DNA of 64,000 nucleotides, taken from positions 2,170,001 to 2,234,000 of the forward strand of contig NC_009464.1 of NCBI RefSeq assembly GCF_000063445.1, read 5' to 3'. This DNA comes from Methanocella arvoryzae MRE50. Its GTDB lineage: Archaea > Halobacteriota > Methanocellia > Methanocellales > Methanocellaceae. Position numbers and translations under genes: made by a program. Under the pieces are notes generated by a model. It was not told the DNA's origin. It worked only from the letters and a program-made list of their open reading frames with translations, and did no database searches. Shown one piece after another: positions 26,031 through 34,436 of the stretch; the stretch's first letter is position 1; each line of letters begins with the position of its first letter.

Positions 26031-26386
26031 ACAAGAATGCTGCGCTGTGCGTTTTCTGGTTGCTTGGGTGTGATGAGACAGCAGGTCGAACGCTGCGCTG
26101 TGCAAAACCTCACAGATTCCACGGATGATTCAGAATCTGATGATTCTGCCAGATTCCACAGATTTCTATGGATAGCACAGCTTACGCTCGATTCACAGAT
26201 AACCACAATAGTTGGGCTACATTTAACTGCCTGATCGATATTTGATTAATTCGAATACCCTTGCATCGCCTTTCTGTGATCTCGTGTCAGTATCTGTGGA
26301 TTCTCACAGTATTCCTATATAGTATATTTATCTGTGGTATCAATCGTAATCTGTGGCATCTGTGAGGAGTAGCACAGCGCAGCGTT
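26031..26386. repeat. Intergenic inverted-repeat element, CACAGATT family, copy 4, with flanking module
   Basis: The left end CGAACGCTGCGCTGTGC (26087-26103) and the right end GCACAGCGCAGCGTT (26372-26386) are inverted copies. Arms are made of CACAGATTC units and their complements (AATCTGTGG, CATCTGTGAG). The stretch 26031-26086 is the inverted copy of the module next to the element at 7372, with a further CTGCGCTGTGC end. The element fills the divergent gap between rqcH and the gene at 26510. A second fragment, CAGCGTTCGCCCACAC, follows at about 26390-26405. Confidence 0.85.
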
Positions 26387-26509
26387 AGACAGCGTTCGCC
26401 CACACAGAGACAACCGGAAAACGTATAACACAGCGTACATATTACAGCCACGCTCAAAAAGTCGGATTACGTTTATTTCCCCGGTTCCCGAATACTCTCA
26501 TTGGTTTTT

Positions 26510-27361
26510 GTGAAGTGGAACCTCATTAAACTGGGTGTGGCAGCCCTGGCTGCCGTTATCATTATTGGGGTCGTGGCGGCGCTGGTGTCGGGGTTCATGA
26601 CCGCGTTCAAGCCGGACACTAACGCGACGACCAGCAGTACGACGGGCTATGCAGGAGGAGCCAGAGGCGGAGGGGGAGTGTCTTCTGCGGTAGCGACGCC
26701 TGCCGCCGGCGCTTCTCCTATGCCTGTCGCTTATGGTAGCCCCGATGGAATGCCCTACCAGGGTATGCCACCGGAGGGAGTATCCGGCATACGGCAGATG
26801 CCAGCCAGCCCCGGGACCGGCTTTGCTTCCGCCCCGGCTTCTTCCGCCATGTCCGGGCCGCAATCTGGATATGCCTCACAGCAACAGCCAGGTATGCAAT
26901 ACCCTTATCCGGCCGGCGCTACGCCTTCGCAGCAGACCCATCCCGGGGCTGAGGGCGAAACGGGCAGCAGTATTAGTAATAATCGTATTAGTAGTAATAG
27001 TAATAATATTAGTATTAGTAGTAATCAACCGTTCTCTGCTACGTCGTCGCCCGTGACCTTTTTGGGAGGCCGGACAGGATCGTGGTTTAACGCAGGCCTG
27101 TCTGCAGACGTAAGTGCTCCGGGCGTATCGACGCCTCTGCCGGGACAGGGGCAGGAACAGGGGCAGCGGCAGCAGCAGTCGCCGGTCTTCATACCGCCGG
27201 CATCCTCGGGCGCCGGAACTCCGGCCGTTTCTGAAGAGCAGCTTTCCCCGTACGAGGCCGGATGGCGGCAGGTCCTGTTGAGGCTGCTGGAAGTGCTTCC
27301 GCTGATGTTTCCGGGATATTTCCCGGGGCTCCAGTGGTATACTGTTTCCTCTGCCTATTAG
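26510..27361 (+). CDS. Membrane-anchored low-complexity protein, 283 aa
   Basis: The start is GTG 26510 or TTG 26501. One N-terminal membrane helix ([22 protein letters not shown]) is followed by about 230 residues rich in Gly, Ser, Pro, Gln and Ala, without an obvious fold. It includes a Ser/Asn/Ile tract encoded by a trinucleotide repeat (26969-27025) and a Gln/Gly run (GQGQEQGQRQQQS). The C-terminus turns hydrophobic and aromatic (LLEVLPLMFPGYFPGLQWY). It looks like a cell-surface or pseudoperiplasmic anchored protein, probably specific to the lineage. I do not recognise a family. The frame stays open through the low-complexity part, which supports a real gene. Confidence 0.6.
   Translation: MKWNLIKLGVAALAAVIIIGVVAALVSGFMTAFKPDTNATTSSTTGYAGGARGGGGVSSAVATPAAGASPMPVAYGSPDGMPYQGMPPEGVSGIRQMPASPGTGFASAPASSAMSGPQSGYASQQQPGMQYPYPAGATPSQQTHPGAEGETGSSISNNRISSNSNNISISSNQPFSATSSPVTFLGGRTGSWFNAGLSADVSAPGVSTPLPGQGQEQGQRQQQSPVFIPPASSGAGTPAVSEEQLSPYEAGWRQVLLRLLEVLPLMFPGYFPGLQWYTVSSAY
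26969..27025 (+). repeat. AGT/ATT/AAT trinucleotide microsatellite inside a coding region
   Basis: About 57 bases built of AGT, ATT and AAT triplets (one CGT interruption), in frame, encoding a Ser/Ile/Asn tract. It is a sharp AT-rich island within GC-rich coding DNA. Confidence 0.8.
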
Positions 27362-27622
27362 CGGGCCTCCAGATCGCTCAATTTTTGCACGATGCCAGTG
27401 TGTCCCCTGCCGCCTCGCACGTTGTATGCTGCCAGCATGTCCGCATGCTGGGCAGACTTTAGGCTGGCGACAAATAACGGCATAAGCGGAGGCAGTTTCG
27501 CCGAATACGCGGTTTACTTTTGAAATGTCATTACTATTTTTCCTGGCCCCGATTATTTTCGCAAAGGATTAGCAAAAGATTTGATATAGTCCCGTTACAT
27601 TGATATCGTTTGTAGCACGAGA

Positions 27623-27697
27623 CTGCGCCTTGCGCAGATGACTGCTGCACAGGTGGAGGCCTGTAGTGATAGGATCTTCCTTATCGGAAGTCTACAG
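27623..27697. ncRNA. Candidate structured RNA: three adjacent stem-loops
   Basis: Stem 1 is CTGCGC (27623-27628) with GCGCAG (27632-27637). Stem 2 is ACAGG (27649-27653) with CCTGT (27660-27664). Stem 3 is CTGTAG (27661-27666) with CTACAG (27692-27697), enclosing CTTCC (27676-27680) with GGAAG (27686-27690). Stems 2 and 3 share bases and could be alternatives. The density of exact pairing is unusual for the flanking sequence. An AT-rich stretch with TTGATATAGTCC near 27580 could be a promoter. Function unknown; the strand is not determined. Confidence 0.35.
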
Positions 27698-27715
27698 CTA
27701 CACTAATCCATCTCC

Positions 27716-27775
27716 AACACCCACCTCAACACCCACCTCAACACCCACCTCAATACCCACCTCAATACCCACCTA
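27716..27775. repeat. Five tandem copies of a 12-mer
   Basis: Units AACACCCACCTC (three times), AATACCCACCTC and AATACCCACCTA follow one another without gaps. The C-rich strand bias is striking. No gene reads through it. Confidence 0.9.
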
Positions 27776-27911
27776 AACCTATACCGCCATGAACGTGACG
27801 AACCGCAGGGAAACGGCTCAATGCTAATCACATTACTGGTGCTGATAGTCAAACCGTAAATCCCAGTTCGCGGGGACTCCGGTCATGGCGTATAGGTGAG
27901 GAGAAACCTTT

Positions 27912-28307
27912 TTGAAGATTTTCGATCTGTCGAGAGTGAATTCCGTCAGGTTTATGATTAGATTAGCCGATAGATGGTCTGGTCAGATGAAAGGTAAAAG
28001 CAAAAAAGGACGTGATCAGCGATCGTTCAACGTGGACCTCGCCAACCAGCGCATCGAGAGGCTGTTCGAGATGGCTGCCGAAGTCTATCCCGAAAGGCCC
28101 GACCTTGCCGACCGCTACGTTGACATAGCCCGCAGGATCAGCATGCGCCACAGGGTCAGCATCCCCCGTGAGCTGAAGAGGAACGTGTGTAAAGACTGCT
28201 ATGCATACCTCCGCCCCGGCTCAAACGCCCGCGTCAGGGCAGACGGCCACAACGTCGTCATCACCTGCCTCAAATGCGGTGGCGTGAGACGCTACCCTTA
28301 TAAATAG
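27912..28307 (+). CDS. rnp4: Ribonuclease P protein component 4 (Rpp21)
   Basis: 131 aa from TTG 27912, supported by a strong GGTGAGGAG Shine-Dalgarno eight bases upstream. The conserved part begins at MKGKSKKG (ATG 27987), the usual N-terminus of archaeal Rnp4, so that inner start remains possible. Rpp21 pairs with Rpp29 to help the RNase P RNA recognise pre-tRNA. The zinc ribbon is visible as CKDC (near residue 95) and CLKCGG (near residue 120), and the basic helix IARRISMRHRVSIPRELKRN lies before it. The gene stands alone. Confidence 0.93.
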   Translation: MKIFDLSRVNSVRFMIRLADRWSGQMKGKSKKGRDQRSFNVDLANQRIERLFEMAAEVYPERPDLADRYVDIARRISMRHRVSIPRELKRNVCKDCYAYLRPGSNARVRADGHNVVITCLKCGGVRRYPYK

Positions 28308-28380
28308 CAATATCAGCCTCCCACACACCGATTTTTATCACGATAGCATGGCCTACATGCCTTACCATAATGTACTGGTT

Positions 28381-28678
28381 TTACCACAGAGGTTCACAGA
28401 GTACTGGTTTTACCACAGAGGCTCACAGAGATTTGGTTTACCACAGAGGCACAGAGGTGCACAGAGATTTATTTGGTATAGGGGGCGTGCCCATATCTTT
28501 CTGTTAACATATAGGTCGGTCTACGTGTGTCAGGTCTATTGAGTTGATACTACAGAAATATTTCTGCACTATCCGTCTTTAAAATAGAAAATTGCTCTGT
28601 GCGTCTCTGTGTTTCTCTGTGCCTCTGTGGTAAGCTGTTCTCTGTGCGTCTCTGTGTTTCTCTGTGCCTCTGTGGTAA
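28381..28678. repeat. Intergenic inverted-repeat element, CACAGAGG family, copy 2
   Basis: The ends TTACCACAGAGG (28381-28392) and CCTCTGTGGTAA (28667-28678) are perfect inverted repeats. The left arm has several ACCACAGAGG-N-CACAGAG units, the right arm CTCTGTGCGTCTCTGTGTTT units. The unique core at about 28481-28595 is recognisably related to the core of the element at 48658 (shared strings such as TATCTTTCT, ACGTG, and AAAATAGAAAATT). It lies between two convergent genes. Confidence 0.88.
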
Positions 28679-28860
28679 TTTATTCACTATGAATCGCTGT
28701 GCATCTCTCTGGTGAATAATTACTGGACAGAGTATCTCTTGCTTATAAAATGAGTGTGAGAGCCGGCGGTGTAGGCCGGCTCATATATTGTTTGTTCTGT
28801 CGTTCTGTCGTTCGGAGGGTTTCCCAACCTTTTACTTCAGTTGTGGTTTGGCTTATTTAT

Positions 28861-29571
28861 TTAGCGGGCAACCGTTGTGGGGGCACTTGCTGCCTGGGGC
28901 ATGGTTGCGCCAGTTGCGCCGGCTGCGCCGGCGGGTGCCTGGGACATGCCGGCAGTCAGGCCGCCGATGCCTGCGGGTATGCCGCCTGCTGCTGCCATGC
29001 CGGTCGGCGGGCAGATGTTGGCTGCTGCCGGAGCCGGGCCAGGGGCCGGTGCTGCTGCTGCGGGCGGGCAAGCGGGTGCTGCCGGGGCTGCACAGCCGAG
29101 GGGCACGGTGTAGACCTGCGGGATCTTAGTGCAGACGGGCACCGAAGTCTGGACGGGCACCGTCACCGGCACAGTCGTCGTGGACTGGGCGCAGGTTGTG
29201 ACCGGGACATTTACCGTCTCGGGTACGACGACAGTCCTGGGCACCTGGACCGGCACGCAGGACTGCACCGGAACCGTGATGGGTACTTCCTGGGGCACGG
29301 TTGTGGTCGTGATGGTCGGAACCTGAGTCGTGACTGGGATATTGCACGCGATCGTCGCTACGCAGTCCTGAGGCTCACCGTATGAGACGGCGCCGCAGGC
29401 GCCTGCGCCGAGTCCGCCAAGTCCGTATCCGCCAAGTCCGTATCCGCCCAGTCCTGCGCCAATTCCGCATCCGCCGAGGCCGCAGCCCAGCATTGCGCTG
29501 GCGGGCGTGGCTATCAGCGCTGCCGTAAGCAGCACGATTGCCGCTGCATATATTTTGTATACCATTTTCAT
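28861..29571 (-). CDS. Secreted Gly-rich/Val-Pro-Thr-repeat protein, 236 aa
   Basis: The start ATG 29571 has GGGAG seven bases upstream. A signal peptide is clear (MKMVYKIYAAAIVLLTAAL, then ATPASA). A glycine-rich block with GYGLGGYGLGG repeats follows. Then comes about 100 residues of Val/Pro/Thr/Cys repeats (VPITVPVQSCVPVQVPRT, VPVTVPVQTSVPVC), and last an Ala/Pro/Gly-rich tail. Several cysteines are spaced regularly. It looks like an extracellular structural or surface protein, perhaps fibrous. I know no function for it. Codon use in the repeats is GC-rich like its surroundings, and the frame is unbroken. Confidence 0.7.
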   Translation of the reverse strand: MKMVYKIYAAAIVLLTAALIATPASAMLGCGLGGCGIGAGLGGYGLGGYGLGGLGAGACGAVSYGEPQDCVATIACNIPVTTQVPTITTTTVPQEVPITVPVQSCVPVQVPRTVVVPETVNVPVTTCAQSTTTVPVTVPVQTSVPVCTKIPQVYTVPLGCAAPAAPACPPAAAAPAPGPAPAAANICPPTGMAAAGGIPAGIGGLTAGMSQAPAGAAGATGATMPQAASAPTTVAR

Positions 29572-29938
29572 AACTACACTCCCTTTTCCTTCGATCACCA
29601 CATCTGGTCGAGGTCTGATAAAAGTTGTCAGTTAAAAAAGATGTTCAGAGGGCTCAATTGAAGAAAATATAGCAAAATAGCCTTTACATTTGCAAAAGGG
29701 GGTGTTATAATGCTCTAAACCTCTAACAGGCTGATATTATTATTTAAATCATTGAAAATGGGCTAAAATGGCCGTCAGCCTTGATCGCAGACAACAGTGT
29801 GGGGTAATATGCTTCACCGCAGTGTCGTGTAACCCGTCGTAGCAGCGCAGTAGTGGCTCCAGTTTCTTTCCGGCCGTCAGGCCGGCGGCAAAAGTGATAT
29901 TATTATTAGGCGCATTTGTGGTATGGAGTGATTTTTGT
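29572..29938. other. Divergent intergenic gap upstream of fen1
   Basis: No gene is seen. A 13-base sequence, TGATATTATTATT, occurs twice (near 29733 and 29896). The second copy lies about 30-45 bp before the fen1 ATG and is a good TATA candidate. The remainder is unremarkable. Confidence 0.5.
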
Positions 29939-30961
29939 ATGGGAGTCGATTTGGGCGGCCTTGTGGAGCCGAGGGAGATCGAGCTGAAAGAGCTGAATAA
30001 CCGCACGGTGGCGGTCGACGCCTATAATACGCTCTACCAGTTTTTAAGCATCATCCGCCAGCAGGACGGGGCTCCGCTCGCGGATGACCGGGGTAATGTA
30101 ACGTCTCACCTATCGGGCATCATCTACCGTGTGACTAACCTTGTCGAGGAGGGCATGAAGCCGGTCTTCGTGTTCGACGGGAAGCCCCCGTCGTTCAAGG
30201 CGGAGACGATCAAGGCCCGGGCGGAGGTACGGGAGGCGGCGAGGCAGATGTACGAGGCGGCGAAGGCTGCCGGAAGTGCGGAGGCCTATAAATACGCGCA
30301 GGCTTCTACCAGCATCAACCGGCAGATCGTGGACGACGCGAAAGTCCTTTTGGGCTATATGGGCATTCCCTTTATAGTGGCTCCCTCCGAGGGCGAGGCT
30401 CAGGCCGCTTACATGGTCTCCAGGGGCGCCGCGGACTACGTGGGCTCCCAGGATTACGATTCCCTCCTGTTCGGAGCGCCCCGGGTCGTCAGGAACATCG
30501 CCATCACGGGCAAGCGGAAGGTGCCCAGGAAAAATATCTACATGGATGTCAAGCCGGAGGTTATCGAGCTTCAGGAAGTGCTCGCCACTCTCGGCCTCAC
30601 CCGTGAGGAACTGATCGACATGGCCATCCTCGTCGGCACGGACTATAATCCCGGCATCTTCAAGGTCGGGCCCAAGACTGCCCTTAAGCTCGTGAAAAAG
30701 CACGGTGACAATATGCCCGCAATCCTGGATGAGCTGGGCCAGACCATCGAGAACTGGGAGGCCATAAAAGAGTTCTTCCTGCACCCGACAGTGACCGACG
30801 ACTATCAGGTGAAGTGGGGCAAGCCCGAGCCGGCGAAGATAAAAGAGTTCCTGTGCGAGGAGCACAGCTTCTCGGTCGACCGGGTCGACAAAGTGCTCGA
30901 AAGGCTGACTACCGCTGTATCAGAGACTACAAAGCAAAAGACCCTGTCATCGTGGTTCTGA
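29939..30961 (+). CDS. fen: Flap structure-specific endonuclease FEN1
   Basis: 340 aa from ATG 29939 ([11 protein letters not shown]). FEN1 removes 5' flaps during Okazaki-fragment maturation and repair. The XPG-N domain (residues 1-105) contains [14 protein letters not shown] and VFVFDGKPP; the XPG-I domain has [11 protein letters not shown] and [12 protein letters not shown], supplying metal-binding acidic residues. The helix-hairpin-helix DNA-binding region contains [23 protein letters not shown]. The extreme C-terminus KQKTLSSWF is a PCNA-interacting (PIP) box. The gene stands alone with its own promoter. Confidence 0.97.
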   Translation: MGVDLGGLVEPREIELKELNNRTVAVDAYNTLYQFLSIIRQQDGAPLADDRGNVTSHLSGIIYRVTNLVEEGMKPVFVFDGKPPSFKAETIKARAEVREAARQMYEAAKAAGSAEAYKYAQASTSINRQIVDDAKVLLGYMGIPFIVAPSEGEAQAAYMVSRGAADYVGSQDYDSLLFGAPRVVRNIAITGKRKVPRKNIYMDVKPEVIELQEVLATLGLTREELIDMAILVGTDYNPGIFKVGPKTALKLVKKHGDNMPAILDELGQTIENWEAIKEFFLHPTVTDDYQVKWGKPEPAKIKEFLCEEHSFSVDRVDKVLERLTTAVSETTKQKTLSSWF

Positions 30962-31008
30962 CTTGAGTCATAGCTGGATGCATATAGCTATAACAAGCTA
31001 AATGTTCT

Positions 31009-31426
31009 AACCACGGCGGCACGGCGACACGGCAACCGTGCGATTCACGACAGGCCAGATGATTACTTGAACCACGGCGACACGGCGACACAGCGACAAC
31101 TGCGACGCCGAACAGAGTACTCCTTTTTAAGTCCACGGCGACACGGAGACAGCGCATTAACCAAAAAACCGTTTACTATAGAATCGCTTTCGCATGTACA
31201 CGGCCGATAGCCAGAAAGCTTCAATGCTCTGCTGAACTCCTTCAAGTATAATACCGAGATACTGGATAACACGCTTGTCTCCATGCCGTCAGCCCGCCGT
31301 GCCGCCGTAGATCTAAAAAAGGGGCCTTGCTATTCCAGTACGGGTTGTCTCTGTGTCGCCGTGCCGCCGTGGTTTAAATAACCATCCAGCAGTCGTTTCT
31401 CGCATTGTCGCCGTGCCGCCGTGGTT
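31009..31426. repeat. Intergenic inverted-repeat element, CACGGCGA family
   Basis: The first 21 bases (31009-31029, starting AACCACGGCGGCACGG) and the last 21 (31406-31426, ending GCCGCCGTGGTT) are perfect inverted repeats. Inside are more copies: ACCACGGCGACACGGCGA near 31071, CCACGGCGACACGGAGAC near 31133, and complementary copies near 31353-31373. Unit length is about eight bases (CACGGCGA). No open frame of interest lies within. It sits between fen1 and the DUF169 gene. Confidence 0.9.
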
Positions 31427-31582
31427 CAAAGATTTGTTTTCCGGTTGTCAGGATAAAGGGCTGTGCTGCTGTGGCTCGTTATTGCCTTGGCTTTTTGATT
31501 CTCGTGTCCATCGCTCTCTGGATTCAAATTCAAAAAGCATATAACATTTCACGCCGTTAATTTCTAGTTAAGAGGTCTGATC

Positions 31583-32260
31583 ATGAGTACTTACGAGGAA
31601 CTCTCATCTAAGCTCAAGTCTATCCTGGCCCTGAAGGGCTCGCCTGTTGCTGTCAAGCTGGTACGCTCTAAGGAAGAGGTTCCGGCTGGCATTGTGGAGC
31701 TGGGCGAGAAGGTGAGGCACTGTGAGATGGTGCAAAAGGCCCGGGCGGGCGAGGTGTTTTACGCCCCGAAGGAGAAGCACGCCTGTGCCGGGGGCGCCAG
31801 TGCGCTGGGCCTTATGGAGACTCCGGCCAACATCCGGAGTGGTGATTTCTACTTCAGCCTTGGCAGGTTCAGCACGAAGAATGCGGCGAAGCGGACGGTC
31901 GATGAGGTGCCACGGCTCGACGAGCAGTATTATGCCACTGTATACGCGCCGCTGGAGAAGGCGGCTTTTCAGCCTGACGCCATCGTCATCATCGGCAATC
32001 CGAAGCAGCTCCTCCGCATTGCGCAGGCGAACATCTACGGCAGCGGCGGCAGGAATTTCATCGACTTTTCGGGCATCCAGTCCGTGTGCTCTGACGCAGT
32101 CGCCGAGCCCATCCTGACCGGGGAGATTTGCGCTTCCTTCGGGTGTAACGGCTCCCGGAAGAACGCGAAGATCGAGGATGACGAGCTTATCGCTGGCATC
32201 CCTGTGGAGAAGCTTGAGTCCACTGTTGCGGCGCTGGAAAAAGTAGCAGTCGCGAAATAA
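31583..32260 (+). CDS. DUF169 family protein
   Basis: 225 aa from ATG 31583 with GAGGT seven bases upstream. The DUF169 pattern is clear: SPVAVKLVRSKEEVPAG near residue 20, the Cys-containing HACAGGASALGL near residue 72, and later YGSGGRNFIDFSGIQSVCSDAVAEP with GEICASFGCNGSR. Conserved cysteines (in HCEM, CAGG, VCSD, SFGCNGSR) hint at metal or cofactor binding. The family is common in methanogens and other anaerobes and has no settled function that I know. Confidence 0.88.
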   Translation: MSTYEELSSKLKSILALKGSPVAVKLVRSKEEVPAGIVELGEKVRHCEMVQKARAGEVFYAPKEKHACAGGASALGLMETPANIRSGDFYFSLGRFSTKNAAKRTVDEVPRLDEQYYATVYAPLEKAAFQPDAIVIIGNPKQLLRIAQANIYGSGGRNFIDFSGIQSVCSDAVAEPILTGEICASFGCNGSRKNAKIEDDELIAGIPVEKLESTVAALEKVAVAK

Positions 32261-32283
32261 ATATTAGTATTTAGGTACGGCGA

Positions 32284-32319
32284 CCCGGGCGGGCGGTCGG
32301 GTGATCGTATCTGCCCGGG
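32284..32319 (+). terminator. GC-rich hairpin after the DUF169 gene
   Basis: CCCGGGC (32284-32290) and GCCCGGG (32313-32319) are inverted repeats, followed by the T-rich ATTTTATTTCTTATT. It may end the DUF169 transcript 24 bp past its stop. Confidence 0.4.
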
Positions 32320-32475
32320 CAGCAATCCATTTTATTTCTTATTATAGGCAATCGCTGCACTGTACGTTTCTGATTACAGTCGGTGGAGATCATCGCTAAT
32401 ATCAGCGACCGATTTCGCTTTTTATCATTTCTAACATTTTTACAGACAAACGTATAGTATTTGCTGGTGTGCAGG

Positions 32476-34332
32476 ATGCGTGACCTGTCTGAACTAGGTT
32501 CATTCGCTGCAGAAGCGATTAAGAACGATACGGTGTCTTTTATTGCGTGGCAGAGGGACGGGTCTATCATCACTGTTAATCCTCCGTTCTATGAGCTGAC
32601 CGGGCAATCGCAGGAGCAGGTCGAGAAAGAGCTGTGGCCTGGCAAGTTTACGACGCAAGAGTCCAAAGCTCATATCCTTGCCGGGATGGATGATCAGGAC
32701 CTGGGACGGGAAGCGCGTAAGCAGGAAGTTTCAATTGTCCGGGCAGATGGAACCTTACTGCCTGTGGAGCTGATCATAAACCGGTATCAACCCGCCGGGG
32801 GCCCGGTCCCCATCTACTACGCCTTCATCACGGAAATCGTCGAGCGCAAGAGGAGTATTCGAGAGCTGGCAGAAAAGGAAGAGCTCTTCAGGGCTCTTTC
32901 AGAAACTGCCCTGGCTGCCGTTTTGCTGGTCCAGAACAACAGGGTAATTTATGCCAACCCGGAAGCGATGGAGATGGTCGGGTATAGCTCTGATGATCTT
33001 AAGAATATTTATTACTGGGACCTGATCCACCCGGATTTCAAAGACGAGATCATAAAATATGGGGATTTGCTACTGCATGGTAAAAGCCTCCCTGCCAGGT
33101 TCGAGATCAAGTTCGTCCGGAAGGACGGGGAAGAGCGGTGGTGTGATGTCAGCGTGGGGCCTGTTGTCTATAAGGGGAAAATGTCTGGCGTGATCACGGC
33201 CCTGGATATCACGGAACGTAAGAAGTCCGATCTGGCGCTGAAGGAGAGCGAGGAGAAGTTCCGGGTGCTGTCGGAGCTGTCGCCCATGGCGATCTTCATG
33301 TATCAGGGCACAAAGCTCATCTATGCTAACCTGACTGCGACGATGTTTACAGGTTACAGCCGCGAGGAAATTGTCCAGAAGGATTTCTGGGAGATGGTGC
33401 ACCCTAAGTATAAGGATATGGTCAGGCAGTACGGCCTGGCGAGGCAGAGGGGAGAGCCGGTCCCGGCAGAGTATGAGATTGAGTACATCACCAAAGACGG
33501 GGAGCTACGGTGGGCTCAGTTTACGGCCGGCCAAATCGAGTACCTGGGCAAGCCTGCAGGTATTGTGACAGCTATAGATACGACGGAGCGAAAGCATTAT
33601 GAGATCGCTCTGGCCGACGCTAAAGCTCAGGCAGAGCTGTACGTGGATCTGATGGGCCACGATATCAACAACATGAACCAGGCTTCGCTGGGGTTTCTGG
33701 AAATGGCCACAGACAAGCTTCTTGCGACAGGGTATTTGTCCGAGGAGGATTTGCAGTTGATCACTAATGCGGTCGATTCGCTGAAAAGCAGCTCCAGCCT
33801 GATCGACAGCGTTCGCAAGCTCCAGAAAGAAAAGCGCGGAGGCCTCGCGCCAGTTGTGATCGATGTAACCCGGATACTCGGAGATGTCAAAAGCCAGTTT
33901 TCGGCTGTGCCAGGGCGTAATATAAACATCAACTATTCGGCTCAATCCCACTGTAAAGTTCGGGCTAACGAGCTAGTCAGAGACGTATTCGTTAATCTCG
34001 TGGGTAATGCGATCAAGCATTCCAGCGGTGATCTAACGATCAATATTTTCGTGAAATCTGTAGCTGAGCAGGGGCAATTGTTCTGCCGGATCGATATAGA
34101 TGATACCGGACCTGGCATTTCGGACGAGCGGAAGCAGGCTATCTTTCAACGCTCGGTCAGGGATCAGTCGAAGCTGACGGGGAAAGGCCTCGGGCTATAC
34201 CTGGTGAGGACCCTCGTCGACGACTATAAGGGCAGGATATGGGTGGAGGACAGGGTGCCGGGCGATTATTCGAAGGGTGCCAGGTTCGTGGTGCTGTTGC
34301 CTGCAGTGGCGGATAGTGCGACGAATAATTAA
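32476..34332 (+). CDS. Soluble PAS-domain sensor histidine kinase
   Basis: 618 aa from ATG 32476; a TATA-like GTATAG about 22 bp upstream suggests a leaderless mRNA (an in-frame TTG lies at 32461). Three PAS domains follow one another (about residues 15-135, 140-260, 265-380), each ending in a DITERK-type linker. The phospho-acceptor helix has the archaeal-type motif LMGHDINNMNQ. The ATPase domain shows an N box (FVNLVGNAIKHSS), G1 (DDTGPGISDERK) and G2 (GKGLGLYLVRTLV). No transmembrane segment is predicted by eye, so it senses a cytoplasmic signal. No response regulator is adjacent. Confidence 0.92.
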   Translation: MRDLSELGSFAAEAIKNDTVSFIAWQRDGSIITVNPPFYELTGQSQEQVEKELWPGKFTTQESKAHILAGMDDQDLGREARKQEVSIVRADGTLLPVELIINRYQPAGGPVPIYYAFITEIVERKRSIRELAEKEELFRALSETALAAVLLVQNNRVIYANPEAMEMVGYSSDDLKNIYYWDLIHPDFKDEIIKYGDLLLHGKSLPARFEIKFVRKDGEERWCDVSVGPVVYKGKMSGVITALDITERKKSDLALKESEEKFRVLSELSPMAIFMYQGTKLIYANLTATMFTGYSREEIVQKDFWEMVHPKYKDMVRQYGLARQRGEPVPAEYEIEYITKDGELRWAQFTAGQIEYLGKPAGIVTAIDTTERKHYEIALADAKAQAELYVDLMGHDINNMNQASLGFLEMATDKLLATGYLSEEDLQLITNAVDSLKSSSSLIDSVRKLQKEKRGGLAPVVIDVTRILGDVKSQFSAVPGRNININYSAQSHCKVRANELVRDVFVNLVGNAIKHSSGDLTINIFVKSVAEQGQLFCRIDIDDTGPGISDERKQAIFQRSVRDQSKLTGKGLGLYLVRTLVDDYKGRIWVEDRVPGDYSKGARFVVLLPAVADSATNN

Positions 34333-34436
34333 GGGTATCGTAGAGCTGGAGAGCCGTATCTCGTTTTGCTATGGAATCCTGTCAAAGATCCGCCTTTTTA
34401 ATCTTTCGGCTGGAAGAGTTGTGACATATATAATTT

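Larger units (their letters stand above)
27362..27911. other. Intergenic gap with stem-loops and a 12-mer tandem repeat
   Basis: No convincing gene is visible between the anchored protein and rnp4. The gap holds three consecutive stem-loops (27623-27697), a five-copy 12-mer tandem repeat (27716-27775), and, at the end, the rnp4 Shine-Dalgarno GGTGAGGAG (27895-27903). Confidence 0.6.

Noticed and set aside
26031-26386. Insertion sequence or transposon with a coding transposase
   Set aside because: The element has inverted ends but no reading frame with transposase motifs; no transposase or integrase was found anywhere in the window.
28381-28678. CRISPR array suggested by the regular CACAGAGG-type repeats
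   Set aside because: Units are only 8-10 bases and degenerate, there are no unique spacers of constant length, the second half is the complement of the first, and no cas gene is nearby.
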